Positions 23,613 to 33,246 of a DNA stretch of 35,396 nucleotides are shown in pieces. Each line of letters opens with the position of its first letter. Position 1 is the stretch's first letter. The stretch is from Oscillospiraceae bacterium. Its GTDB lineage: Bacteria > Bacillota > Clostridia > Oscillospirales > Oscillospiraceae. A program made the position numbers and the translations under genes. The stretch spans positions 1 to 35,396 of the forward strand of contig CACYXE010000018.1 of NCBI GenBank assembly GCA_902778275.1. Reading direction: 5' to 3'. A model generated the notes under the pieces. The model was not told where the DNA came from, searched no databases, and saw nothing but the letters and a program-made list of their open reading frames with translations.

Positions 23613-24668
23613 TCAGGTTCTCAGCTTGGGGTCAAAGGCGTCCCGGAGGCCGTCGCCGAACAGGTTCAGCGACAGGACGATCAGGGAGATGACCACAGCG
23701 GGGATGACCAGACGGGAAGGATAGGAGGACAGGCCGTTGAGCGCGTCCGAAGCCAGAGAGCCCAGAGAGGGCATGGGGGCGTTGACGCCCAGGCCCAGGA
23801 AGGACAGGTAGCTCTCAGTGAAAATGGCATTGGGGATCTGCAGGGCCGTGGAGATGATGACCACGCTGATGCAGTTGGGCAGCAGGTGCTTGCGGATGAC
23901 CCAGCCGCCCCTGGCGCCGGCGGCCCGGGAGGCCAGCACATATTCCTGCTCCCGCAGGGACAGGATCTGGCCGCGGATCAGACGGGACATGGAGACCCAG
24001 TACAGCACGCCGAACACGATGAAAAGGCTGATGATGTTGCTGCCGATCTTCTCCAGAGCCGTCCCCTCCAGGGCGGGCCCCAGGGTGGTTTTCAAAACGC
24101 TGGCCAGCAGGATGACCATGAGCATATCCGGCAGGGAGTAGATGATGTCCACGATGCGCATGATGACCAGGTCCACCTTGCCGCCGCAGTAGCCCGCGAT
24201 GGAGCCCACCGTCATGCCGATGATCAGCACGATGATGCTGGCGAAAAAGCCCACGGCCAGGGAGATGCGGGTGCCGTAGACCACACGGACAAAGTAGTCG
24301 CGCCCGGAGGCGTCGGTACCGAACACATGCGGAAAGACCTTCTCCCCGTTGTCGATCATCTTCAGCTCTGTCTTGCCGTAGGTGAAGGGCGCCAGATTGT
24401 TGTAGGAGGCGTCCACGGGCTTGCCGGGCCGCACGCCCAGCATGCTGTCATAGGAATAGGGCCAGAACATGGGGATGAAGATGGAGGACAGGGTGATCAG
24501 CAGGATGATGATCAGGCTGATGGTGGCCACCCGGTTTTTCAGCAGGCGCTTGACGCCGTCCTTGAAAAAGGTGGACGACGGGCGCATCTGCACCATGTAT
24601 TCTTTTTCTTCCTCTGTGGCCGGGAGGAACGCGTCCACGTCCACATGCATGGTAAATATCTTCTGCAT
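23613..24668 (-). CDS. oppC: oligopeptide ABC transporter permease OppC-like
   Basis: The product (351 residues) has a cytosolic N-terminus of about 45 residues, a first membrane segment ([20 protein letters not shown]), and the inner-membrane transport domain from about residue 145 with the EAA-type loop ([20 protein letters not shown]). It is an OppC/DppC family permease and forms the pore with OppB. GGAGG lies in its leader and oppB ends 11 bases before it. Ends [13 protein letters not shown], typical of the family. Confidence 0.95.
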   Translation of the reverse strand: MQKIFTMHVDVDAFLPATEEEKEYMVQMRPSSTFFKDGVKRLLKNRVATISLIIILLITLSSIFIPMFWPYSYDSMLGVRPGKPVDASYNNLAPFTYGKTELKMIDNGEKVFPHVFGTDASGRDYFVRVVYGTRISLAVGFFASIIVLIIGMTVGSIAGYCGGKVDLVIMRIVDIIYSLPDMLMVILLASVLKTTLGPALEGTALEKIGSNIISLFIVFGVLYWVSMSRLIRGQILSLREQEYVLASRAAGARGGWVIRKHLLPNCISVVIISTALQIPNAIFTESYLSFLGLGVNAPMPSLGSLASDALNGLSSYPSRLVIPAVVISLIVLSLNLFGDGLRDAFDPKLRT

Positions 24669-24679
24669 GTCGGCCCTCC

Positions 24680-25615
24680 TCAGTCCAGATTGATCCGGGG
24701 ATCAACGACCTTGTACAGGATATCGCTGACCAGGTTCATCACCACGATCAGCACCGCCAGGATGATGGTGGTGCCCATGACCATAGGATAGTCCCGGTTG
24801 GTGATGCTGCTGACGAAGGCGCGCCCGATGCCCGGCACGGCGAAGATCTGCTCCACCACCAGGGAGCCGGTGACGATGTATGCCAGCATGGGTCCGAAAT
24901 AGGTGATGACCGGGATCAGGGAATTCTTCAGCGCGTGGCCGAAGATGATCTTCACACCGGAGACGCCCTTGGCCTTGGCTGTGCGGATATAGTCCTGCCC
25001 CAGCACGTCCAGCATGGAGGAGCGGGTCAGACGGGTGATATAGGCCATAGGGTACAGGGCCAGGGTAATGATCGGCAGGATGAGGCCCTGGGCCGTGGAG
25101 CCGTTGGCCGGCAGCAGCGCCCAGCGGATGGCAAAAAGCACCAGCAGCAGCGATCCCATGATAAACGAGGGCATGGACACGAAGGCGGTGGTGATCACCA
25201 TGATGACCTTGTCGATCAGCTTGTTGCGCCGCAGCGCCGCCACAGCGCCCAGGGGGATGCCCGCCGCCGCGGCGCCCGCCGCCGCGATGACGCCCAGCTT
25301 GACGGAGGTCCGCATACCGTCCCGGATCACATCGATCACCTGGCGGCCGCGCTGCTTCAGCGAGGGGCCGAAGTCAAACTTCGTCACGATGTCCTTCAGA
25401 TAGGTGAAGTACTGTTCTATCAGGGGCTTGTCCAGGCCGTACTTGGCTTCCAGCGCCGCCTGGGCCGCGGGCGAGACCGCTTTCTCACTCATGAACGGAC
25501 CGCCGGGCACCGCGTGCATCACGAAGAAGGTCACCGTGATGACCACCCAGACCGTCAGGATCGCCAGGCCGATTCGTTTGAGGATGTACACCAGCGTTTT
25601 TGAATTCATTGGCAT
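24680..25615 (-). CDS. oppB: oligopeptide ABC transporter permease OppB-like
   Basis: The product (311 residues) starts with the family's first membrane segment (YILKRIGLAILTVWVVITVT) and the PGGPF motif that follows it, then has five more membrane segments and the EAA-type loop (RTAKAKGVSGVKIIFGHALK). The tail DILYKVVDPRINLD is typical of OppB/DppB. It is the first gene of the oppBCDF-oppA operon. Either ATG at 25615 or 25609 may be used; the upstream site AAGGCGG is weak. A promoter lies about 125 bases upstream with several palindromes in between. Confidence 0.95.
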   Translation of the reverse strand: MPMNSKTLVYILKRIGLAILTVWVVITVTFFVMHAVPGGPFMSEKAVSPAAQAALEAKYGLDKPLIEQYFTYLKDIVTKFDFGPSLKQRGRQVIDVIRDGMRTSVKLGVIAAAGAAAAGIPLGAVAALRRNKLIDKVIMVITTAFVSMPSFIMGSLLLVLFAIRWALLPANGSTAQGLILPIITLALYPMAYITRLTRSSMLDVLGQDYIRTAKAKGVSGVKIIFGHALKNSLIPVITYFGPMLAYIVTGSLVVEQIFAVPGIGRAFVSSITNRDYPMVMGTTIILAVLIVVMNLVSDILYKVVDPRINLD

Positions 25616-25653
25616 GACCGCCTTATCTCTTTCTTTTTCGGGGAAAGGCTCAT

Positions 25654-25718
25654 CATCTTTTCGTCAGAAAAGATACAAGGGGGTACCCCCTTGCGGTGCG
25701 GTTTTTCAAAAAACCGTA
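25654..25718. repeat. cluster of three perfect palindromes in the opp leader
   Basis: ATCTTTTC and GAAAAGAT (25654-25673), the 18-base palindrome CAAGGGGGTACCCCCTTG (25676-25693), and CGGTTTTT with an A-rich mirror ending CCG (about 25700-25718) follow one another. They lie downstream of the predicted opp promoter and also after typA on the same strand. They may be terminators, a dispersed repeat or a control region. Confidence 0.6.
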
Positions 25719-25739
25719 AGTTTTGCCGGTATTTTTTTT

Positions 25740-25768
25740 ATTATACAGCTCGCTTGGCCGATTTGCAA
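25740..25768 (-). promoter_or_regulatory. predicted promoter of the opp operon
   Basis: On the minus strand TTGCAA (25768-25763) and a perfect TATAAT (25745-25740) are 17 bases apart. Transcription would start near 25733, about 120 bases before oppB. Confidence 0.6.
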
Positions 25769-25783
25769 TTCTTTTGGCAGCGA

Positions 25784-27604
<1,821 letters not shown>

Positions 27605-27656
27605 AGGTATTCGCTCCCTCTGTCGAGTTTCCTCGGGTTTTTCAACACAAATTTGG

Positions 27657-27685
27657 ATTTTAACACCCACAGGCGGAAAATGCAA
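27657..27685 (-). promoter_or_regulatory. typA promoter
   Basis: On the minus strand TTGCAT (27685-27680) and TAAAAT (27662-27657) are 17 bases apart. Its -35 box lies only eight bases from the -35 box of the divergent promoter, which uses the same two hexamers. Confidence 0.65.
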
Positions 27686-27693
27686 CTGTAATC

Positions 27694-27722
27694 TTGCATC
27701 AAGCCCTTTTCCGTGATAAAAT
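27694..27722 (+). promoter_or_regulatory. promoter of the yfbR-like operon
   Basis: TTGCAT (27694-27699) and TAAAAT (27717-27722) are 17 bases apart on the plus strand. Transcription would start near 27729, about 20 bases before the first gene. Confidence 0.7.
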
Positions 27723-27750
27723 CGGGCCAGAAACAAACAGGGAGGCACTT

Positions 27751-28341
27751 ATGAGCCACAACTTTTTCGCCTATATTTCCCGCATGCGCTACATCGTCCG
27801 CTGGAGTCTGATGCGCAACGCCCTGCCGGAGAACATCCAGGAGCACAGCCACATGGTGGCGGTGATCGCCCATGCCCTGGGCGTCATCCGCCGGGACGTG
27901 TTCGGCGTGCCCTGCGACCCCAACGAGTGTGCAGCCGTAGCCCTGTATCACGACAGCTCCGAGATCCTGACCGGGGACCTGCCCACGCCCATCAAGTACC
28001 ACAGCGCGGCGATCCGAGGCGCCTACAGCCAGGTCGAGGCCCTGGCCAACGAGAAGCTGCTGGCCACCCTGCCGGCGGAGCTGCGGGGCGCCTATGAGCC
28101 GCTGCTCACCGGGGAGACCCAGGCGCGGCTGCACGACCTGGTCAAGGCGGCGGACAAGCTCTCCGCTTACATCAAGTGCATCGAGGAGCGCAAGGCGGGC
28201 AACAACGAGTTCCTCTCCGCCGAGGCGCAGACCCGCCGCTGGCTGGAGGAAAACCCCCTGCCCGAGGTGGCGTACTATATGGAGCATTTCATCCCCGCCT
28301 TTGAATTGACGCTGGACGAATTGGGGACCATAGAGGAGTGA
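27751..28341 (+). CDS. yfbR: YfbR-type 5'-deoxynucleotidase (HD domain)
   Basis: The product (196 residues) matches YfbR closely: NIQEHSHMVAVIAHALGVI (about 28-46), ALYHDSSEILTGDLPTPIKY (64-83) and a later KAADKLSAYIKC supplying the last Asp. E. coli YfbR removes phosphate from deoxynucleoside 5'-monophosphates in thymidylate and pool control. The ATG at 27751 follows GGGAGG by five bases; a longer frame from 27694 lies across the promoter and is rejected. It heads a four-gene plus-strand operon, its stop just before the DUF896 start. Confidence 0.92.
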   Translation: MSHNFFAYISRMRYIVRWSLMRNALPENIQEHSHMVAVIAHALGVIRRDVFGVPCDPNECAAVALYHDSSEILTGDLPTPIKYHSAAIRGAYSQVEALANEKLLATLPAELRGAYEPLLTGETQARLHDLVKAADKLSAYIKCIEERKAGNNEFLSAEAQTRRWLEENPLPEVAYYMEHFIPAFELTLDELGTIEE

Positions 28342-28343
28342 GC

Positions 28344-28562
28344 ATGGAACAGAAGAAGCTGGACCGGATCAACGAGCTGGCCCATCTGGCCAAGGAGCGG
28401 GCGCTGAGCCCGGAGGAACTGGCCGAGCGGGACGCGCTGCGGAAAGAATATATCGAGGAATGGCGCAGGAGCACCATCGCGGTGCTGGAAAACACCTACA
28501 TCCAGACGCCCGACGGCAAGAAGCACAAGCTGCAGAAAAAAACAGGAGGGACGCCGCAATGA
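28344..28562 (+). CDS. DUF896 (YnzC/UPF0291) family small protein
   Basis: The product (72 residues, MEQKKLDRINELAHLAKERA) has the DUF896 pattern: a helical hairpin with LSPEELAERDALRKEYIEEW, then TYIQTPDGKKHKL. In B. subtilis a member is YnzC, and a paralogue lies in the SOS-linked yneA operon; the exact function is unclear. The ATG at 28344 follows GAGGAG by five bases; a GTG at 28338 overlapping the upstream stop is possible. It ends with a four-base overlap (ATGA) with the P-loop gene. Confidence 0.9.
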   Translation: MEQKKLDRINELAHLAKERALSPEELAERDALRKEYIEEWRRSTIAVLENTYIQTPDGKKHKLQKKTGGTPQ

Positions 28563-29263
28563 AAAAAATGATCGTTCTGGTGGGCAACTACGGCTCCGGC
28601 AAGACGGAGATCGCCGTGAACCTGGCCGTCAACGGCGCGGGCCAGGGTCTGCGCACCCTGGTCATCGACCTGGACAAGGTCAACGACTATTTCCGCATGT
28701 CCGACCGGGTGGCCCTGCTGCAGGAGAAGAAGATCAATCTGGTCTCCCCCACCTTTGCCGGCCAGGGCATCACCCCCAGCAGCATGTCCGCCGCCGTGGC
28801 CTCCGCCTTTACCGACAACTGGGACCTGGTGGTCTTCGACGTGGGCGGCGACTCCGCGGGCGCCCTGTCCCTGGGCCGCTATCACCAGGACTTCGCGGCC
28901 TTTGACGGGGAACTGTGCGTCTACGATATCGTAAACGTCTTCCGCCCCATGTCCGAGAGCCCGGAGAAGATCCTGAAGCTGATGCACGACATCGAGGGCT
29001 TTGCCCGGCAGCAGGTCACCGGCTTTGTGAACAACTCCAACCTGCTGACCTATGCCAGCGCCAACGACATCCGCCAGGGCTACGGCGTCATCAAAGAGGC
29101 CTCGGACATGAGCGGCATTCCCGTGGTGCACACCACCGGGCGGAAGGAATATCTGGAGGAGTTCCTGGCCGACGGCCGGGACCCCAAGTATATCGGCGAG
29201 CCCATCGCCCTGGAGACCTACATGCACCGCAGTTGGGAGGCCTTTACCAAAGAGGGCTTTTAA
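28559..29263 (+). CDS. P-loop NTPase of unknown role
   Basis: The product (234 residues) has Walker A GNYGSGKT (9-16) near its start and a probable Walker B in LVVFDVGGDSAGALSL (90-105), with VIDLDKVNDYF (35-45) resembling the switch region of ParA/CbiA-like ATPases. There is no membrane segment. The late part (NNSNLLTYASANDIRQGYGV) reads like the substrate end of a dethiobiotin-synthase/ParA-type fold. I do not recognise the family. AGGAGGG lies eight bases before the ATG, which overlaps the DUF896 stop, so it is co-translated. It is followed after 18 bases by the YwlG-like gene. Confidence 0.75.
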   Translation: MKKMIVLVGNYGSGKTEIAVNLAVNGAGQGLRTLVIDLDKVNDYFRMSDRVALLQEKKINLVSPTFAGQGITPSSMSAAVASAFTDNWDLVVFDVGGDSAGALSLGRYHQDFAAFDGELCVYDIVNVFRPMSESPEKILKLMHDIEGFARQQVTGFVNNSNLLTYASANDIRQGYGVIKEASDMSGIPVVHTTGRKEYLEEFLADGRDPKYIGEPIALETYMHRSWEAFTKEGF

Positions 29264-29281
29264 GCGGGGAGGCAAGGCATC

Positions 29282-29830
29282 ATGGAAGAAATTCGCAGGC
29301 AGGCGGAGGCCGCCGTCCGGGAACTGTTGGAGATCGCCGGGCTGCGGGCCGGGGACCTGCTGGTCATCGGCTGCTCCTCCAGCGAGATCGTGGGGCAGCG
29401 CATCGGCAAGGGCTCCAGCATGGAGGCCGCCCAGGCGGTCTACGCGGGCATCGCCCCGGCGCTGCGGGAAAAGGGCATATTGCTGGCCGCCCAGTGCTGT
29501 GAGCATTTGAACCGGGCTTTGATCGTGGAGCGCAGCACGGCGGAAAAGTTCGGCTATGAACCGGTGAACGTACAGCCCTGGGCCCACGCGGGCGGCTCCT
29601 TCGCCACCACGGTCTGGGAGAGCATGGAAGCCCCTGTTGCGGTGGAGCATATCCGCGCAGCGGCGGGCATGGACATCGGGGACACGCTGATCGGCATGCA
29701 CCTGAAGGAGGTGGCCGTGCCGGTTCGCCTGTCTGTCAAGCGGATCGGCCAGGCCAATCTGGTCTGTGCCCGTACCCGCCCCAAGTTCATCGGCGGCGAG
29801 CGGGCCCACTACGTGGACGCGCTGAAATAA
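29282..29830 (+). CDS. YwlG/DUF436 (TIGR01440) family protein
   Basis: The product (182 residues) fits the UPF0340/DUF436 family represented by B. subtilis YwlG: GDLLVIGCSSSEIVGQRIGK, LAAQCCEHLNRALIVERSTA and VQPWAHAGGSFATTVWESM. Biochemical function is not established; the conserved Cys-Cys-Glu-His-Leu-Asn-Arg stretch looks like an active site. It is the last gene of the plus-strand operon and is followed by a strong terminator. Confidence 0.9.
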   Translation: MEEIRRQAEAAVRELLEIAGLRAGDLLVIGCSSSEIVGQRIGKGSSMEAAQAVYAGIAPALREKGILLAAQCCEHLNRALIVERSTAEKFGYEPVNVQPWAHAGGSFATTVWESMEAPVAVEHIRAAAGMDIGDTLIGMHLKEVAVPVRLSVKRIGQANLVCARTRPKFIGGERAHYVDALK

Positions 29831-29851
29831 GCTGCATTTATATAGGTAAAA

Positions 29852-29898
29852 GCACCCGGCGGGGCGGTTCAAAAGGAACCGCCCCGCCGGGCTTTTCT
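29852..29898. terminator. bidirectional terminator, first of two identical copies
   Basis: A GC-rich stem of about 17 pairs with an AAAA loop ends the plus-strand operon (T-run 29893-29896) and the minus-strand XRE gene. Bases 29856-29898 are identical to 31413-31455. Confidence 0.92.
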
Positions 29899-29899
29899 A

Positions 29900-30238
29900 T
29901 CATTTATATTTATCCATCGCAACTTTTGTTGCTTTCAGAATTTCGGTGAAAATCTGTTTCTCCTGCGTCGTACAGGTGTCAAACAAGGCTTGCAACTCCG
30001 CATCGACCCGGCCACCTGCCTGCGGTTGGTCAAACAGGAGATCGTCGGTCTGCACTTGTAAGGCCCCCGCAATCTCCACCAACACCGGCAAACTTAACTT
30101 GGTGTTTCCTGTTTCAATATGGCTCATGTGCGGCACGGAGATGCCGACCCGTTCGGCCAGCTGCTCCTGGGACAGCCCTTTTGCCTTACGATACCTCCGA
30201 ACCCTTTGCCCGATCTGATAATAATCCACCCCGGCCAC
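29900..30238 (-). CDS. XRE family transcriptional regulator
   Basis: The product (112 residues) has a Cro/C1-type helix-turn-helix at about residues 9-63 (RVRRYRKAKGLSQEQLAERV, then GISVPHMSHIETGNTKLSLP). The C-terminal part (ELQALFDTCTTQEKQIFTEI) is helical, perhaps for dimer contacts. The start is a GTG at 30238 with only AGGCG before it. It is divergent from the zinc-ribbon gene, and the shared gap holds four TATAC-type half-sites, so it probably controls both genes. Its stop lies two bases from the shared terminator. Confidence 0.92.
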   Translation of the reverse strand: MAGVDYYQIGQRVRRYRKAKGLSQEQLAERVGISVPHMSHIETGNTKLSLPVLVEIAGALQVQTDDLLFDQPQAGGRVDAELQALFDTCTTQEKQIFTEILKATKVAMDKYK

Positions 30239-30240
30239 CG

Positions 30241-30306
30241 CCTATACAGTTAATTTTTACTTGCATTGTATAAGCAGAAATGCTATACTTAAATAAACTG
30301 TATAGG
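30241..30306. promoter_or_regulatory. divergent control region with TATAC operators and a plus-strand promoter
   Basis: CCTATACAGTT (30241-30251) is a perfect inverse of AACTGTATAGG (30296-30306). Between them GTATAAGC (30268-30275) faces GCTATAC (30282-30288). A good plus-strand promoter uses TTGCAT (30261-30266) and TATACT (30284-30289), 17 bases apart, so two half-sites overlap it. The XRE protein is the obvious candidate to bind here. Confidence 0.7.
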
Positions 30307-30351
30307 CTATTATATGTCTATATGCATAAAAACATGAACGGAGGGTGCATC

Positions 30352-31392
30352 ATGAGCAGAATGATTCACTGCAAAACCTGCGGCGCGGAAATCGCAGCGA
30401 ATGCAAAAACCTGTCCGGCGTGCGGGGCAAAAAACAAAAAACCTATATTTAAGCGGTGGTGGTTTATTGCACTTGTCGTTATTATTATCCTCATCGCTAT
30501 AGGAGGCCATGGGGGAGCCAAACCTATGGGAACACAGCAGATTGGTACGGTAGGCAGCACAAAGTCAAATGAACAACCTACGCCAGAGCCAAAATCCATA
30601 TATGGCGTGGGTGATATTCTCCAGGATGGCAATATGCAAATCGTCTACGTTGCCAGCGGCGATTATGTCTCTGACAATGAATTCATCCAGCCTAAAGACG
30701 GGAACAAATATATTTTCCTTGATTTTGCTTTCATCAACACTGGCACGAGTGACACTGCCATATCATTTTACAGCTTTGATGCATATGCGGATGGATATTC
30801 TGTTGACATGTTCTATGGTGCAGATGATGATCTTTCTGCAACACTTTCTGCCGGACGATCCACTACAGGTAAAATCTATTTTGAGGTACCGTCCGACGCG
30901 AAGGAAATCGAAGTAGAATACAGTCCAAATGCATTTCTTGACCGCAAAATCAAGTTCATCTATGAGGGAAACCAGAATTCTGGTTTTGTTTTAGAGCCAA
31001 ACACGACCCGCACAGACGGCGCCATCAGCGTTGGTGGAATCTATGAATCAAGCGCGCTTCGTATTTCTTATCTTTCCTGCGAAAAATATGTGAGTGACAA
31101 TATGTTTGTTCAGGCCAAGCCCGGTTACCACTTTATTTCTCTTGAATTCGAGTTTGAGAACCTCGGCGACTCTGATAAATTAGCAAGCTCGTTTTCCTTT
31201 GACTGCTACGCAGATGGAATGGCCTGTGACTCAACGTTTATCCGTGACGACGATCTGCAAGCAACTATTTCTGCAGGCAGGAAGGCAAAGGGTACTGTCA
31301 CATTTGAAGTCCCTGACGCCGCAGAAGTGATTGAAGCGGAGTTCAATAATAATGTGTGGACCTCAGACCGTGTTGCATTCACAATAAAATAA
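30352..31392 (+). CDS. zinc-ribbon membrane protein with two DUF4352-like repeats
   Basis: The product (346 residues) has an N-terminal zinc ribbon (CKTC at 7-10, CPACG at 21-25), a single membrane segment (about 35-52), a polar linker, and two related extracellular domains (about 84-206 and 226-346). The repeats share YVSDN, F-x-Q-x-K, SFD-x-YADG, DDDL-x-AT-x-SAGR and FEVP. They resemble DUF4352-type immunoglobulin-like domains of lipoproteins and may bind ligand or wall. GGAGGG lies six bases before the ATG. Base composition is clearly more AT-rich than its neighbours, suggesting transfer. Divergent from and probably regulated by the XRE gene. Confidence 0.82.
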   Translation: MSRMIHCKTCGAEIAANAKTCPACGAKNKKPIFKRWWFIALVVIIILIAIGGHGGAKPMGTQQIGTVGSTKSNEQPTPEPKSIYGVGDILQDGNMQIVYVASGDYVSDNEFIQPKDGNKYIFLDFAFINTGTSDTAISFYSFDAYADGYSVDMFYGADDDLSATLSAGRSTTGKIYFEVPSDAKEIEVEYSPNAFLDRKIKFIYEGNQNSGFVLEPNTTRTDGAISVGGIYESSALRISYLSCEKYVSDNMFVQAKPGYHFISLEFEFENLGDSDKLASSFSFDCYADGMACDSTFIRDDDLQATISAGRKAKGTVTFEVPDAAEVIEAEFNNNVWTSDRVAFTIK

Positions 31393-31412
31393 AAACCTAC
31401 AAAAAAACCAAT

Positions 31413-31455
31413 CCGGCGGGGCGGTTCAAAAGGAACCGCCCCGCCGGGCTTTTCT
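31413..31455. terminator. bidirectional terminator, second identical copy
   Basis: This copy is identical over 43 bases to 29856-29898. It ends the zinc-ribbon gene on the plus strand and lies just after the YloV-like gene on the minus strand, though its minus-strand side lacks a good T-run (flank ATCC). Confidence 0.9.
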
Positions 31456-31482
31456 CAAAACTCGATTCTCAAATCTCAAAAC

Positions 31483-33198
31483 TCACTCAACCGAGATCAT
31501 GTAATAGTAGACCGGCTGGCCGCCGTCCACCACGCTGACCTCCGCATCGGGGAAGTTGCCGGTGATGGTCTCCGCCGCGGTGTCGGCCTCTTCCTCGGTC
31601 ACATCCTCGCCGTAATAGACGGTGATGAACTCAGGGCGGAAATCGTCAAAGGCCCAGCTGAGCTCCTTGAACAGGGTCTTGATGTTGGCATAGCTGCCGA
31701 TCAGGCTGCCGTCCAGCAGAGCCAGATACTCGCCCGCGTGGATGGCGTGGCCGTCAAAGTCCGAATCCCGCGCCGCGTAGGTGACCATGGCGGTATGGAC
31801 ATTGCCGATGGCGTCGCCCATGGCGCCGACCAGAGATTCCTCCGGCTCGTCCACCACGAAGTTGAGCATGGCGGAGACGCCCTGGGGGATGGTCTTGGTG
31901 GGCAGGACGATCACCTTTTTCTCGGTCAGGGGCACGCACTGCTCCGCCGCCATGATGATGTTCTTGTTGTTGGGCAGCACGAAGACTGTGGAGGCCGGGG
32001 TGCGGTTCACCGCCTGCAGGATATCGTCGGTGGAGGGGTTCATGGTCTGGCCGCCGGTGACGATCTGGTCCACGCTCAGATCCCGGAACAGATTGGCGAT
32101 GCCCTCACCCGCGCAGACGGCCACCACGCCGTATTCCTTCTCCGCCGGGGCGAAGACGGGCTCCTCCGGCTCCTCGCCGGTTACGGCTGTGGCGCTTTCC
32201 ATACGGCTGAGTTCCCTGTCGATCTCTTCCAGATCGTCTGTAGACTTGGACTTGCGCCCGGCCAGCAGATCCAGGGCCTGCAGGCGCATGTTCTCGATCT
32301 TTGCGATATCCAGCGCGCCGTACTTCTGAGACTCGGTCAGGGCGCTGCCGGGGATGTCGGTGTGTACGTGGACCTTGAAGATCTCATCGTCGTCGCTGAT
32401 GACCAGGGAGTCGCCGATGCTGTCCAGATACAGGCGCAGAGGCGTCAGGTCCACATCGGGGTCGTTCTTGCGCACCACATAGACGGTGTCGAAAATGTTC
32501 TGCTCCGGGACCTCCACCTCATCGGCGCCCCAGGCGGCCTCCGTGGGCTCGTCGACGGTGATCGCCTCGGCGGAGGAAGTGACCTCGCCCCGCAGAGAGG
32601 CCAGGATCGCCTTGAGGATGATCACATAGCCTTTGCCGCCCGCGTCCACCACGCCGGCCTTTTTCAGCACCGGGTTCAGGTTGATGGTGTCCTCCAGGGC
32701 CTCTTCGCCGGCCTGGATGGCGCTGACCAGAGTGTCCTCCAGCGTGGCGCCCGCGGCGGCCGCCTTGACGGCGGCGGCGCTGGCCAGGCGGGATACGGTC
32801 AGAATGGTGCCCTCGGCGGGCTTCATGACCGCCTTGTAGGCGGCCTCCACCCCGTCGGACATGGCGCCGGAAAACTCTGCCGCCCCTGCGGTCTCCGTAC
32901 CCTTCAGCCGGCGGGAGATGCCGCGAAACAGCAGGGACAGGATAACGCCGGAGTTGCCCCGGGCACCCCGGAGCATGGCGCCGGCCACGCAGTCCGCCGC
33001 GGAGGCGACGGTGTCAAAGCTGCGCTTGCGCAGCTCGGACGCGGCATTGTTGATGGTAAGCCCCATGTTGGTGCCGGTGTCGCCGTCGGGCACGGGGAAG
33101 ACGTTGAGCTCGTTGATAGCCTGGACGTTGGCGTGCAGCGCCGCATCCGCGCAGAGGATCATCTCCTTGAAGGCTGCGGCGTCAATATAATCTCTCAT
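31483..33198 (-). CDS. yloV: DAK2-domain protein, FakA/YloV-like fatty acid kinase subunit
   Basis: The product (571 residues) opens with a DAK2 nucleotide-binding domain (NVFPVPDGDTGTNMGLTINN at about 32-51; RGARGNSGVILS further on), then a middle domain and a C-terminal FakA-type domain ending YYYMISVE. In Staphylococcus, FakA with a FakB lipid-binding partner phosphorylates exogenous fatty acids. YloV is the B. subtilis counterpart, and the gene sits downstream of an Asp23-like gene as in many Firmicutes. No FakB/DegV gene is present here. The ATG at 33198 has AGAGGTC before it. Confidence 0.93.
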   Translation of the reverse strand: MRDYIDAAAFKEMILCADAALHANVQAINELNVFPVPDGDTGTNMGLTINNAASELRKRSFDTVASAADCVAGAMLRGARGNSGVILSLLFRGISRRLKGTETAGAAEFSGAMSDGVEAAYKAVMKPAEGTILTVSRLASAAAVKAAAAGATLEDTLVSAIQAGEEALEDTINLNPVLKKAGVVDAGGKGYVIILKAILASLRGEVTSSAEAITVDEPTEAAWGADEVEVPEQNIFDTVYVVRKNDPDVDLTPLRLYLDSIGDSLVISDDDEIFKVHVHTDIPGSALTESQKYGALDIAKIENMRLQALDLLAGRKSKSTDDLEEIDRELSRMESATAVTGEEPEEPVFAPAEKEYGVVAVCAGEGIANLFRDLSVDQIVTGGQTMNPSTDDILQAVNRTPASTVFVLPNNKNIIMAAEQCVPLTEKKVIVLPTKTIPQGVSAMLNFVVDEPEESLVGAMGDAIGNVHTAMVTYAARDSDFDGHAIHAGEYLALLDGSLIGSYANIKTLFKELSWAFDDFRPEFITVYYGEDVTEEEADTAAETITGNFPDAEVSVVDGGQPVYYYMISVE

Positions 33199-33246
33199 AT
33201 GAAAAGACCTCTTTGTCTGTACGTATTGGCAGGAAGCACAGCTGCC

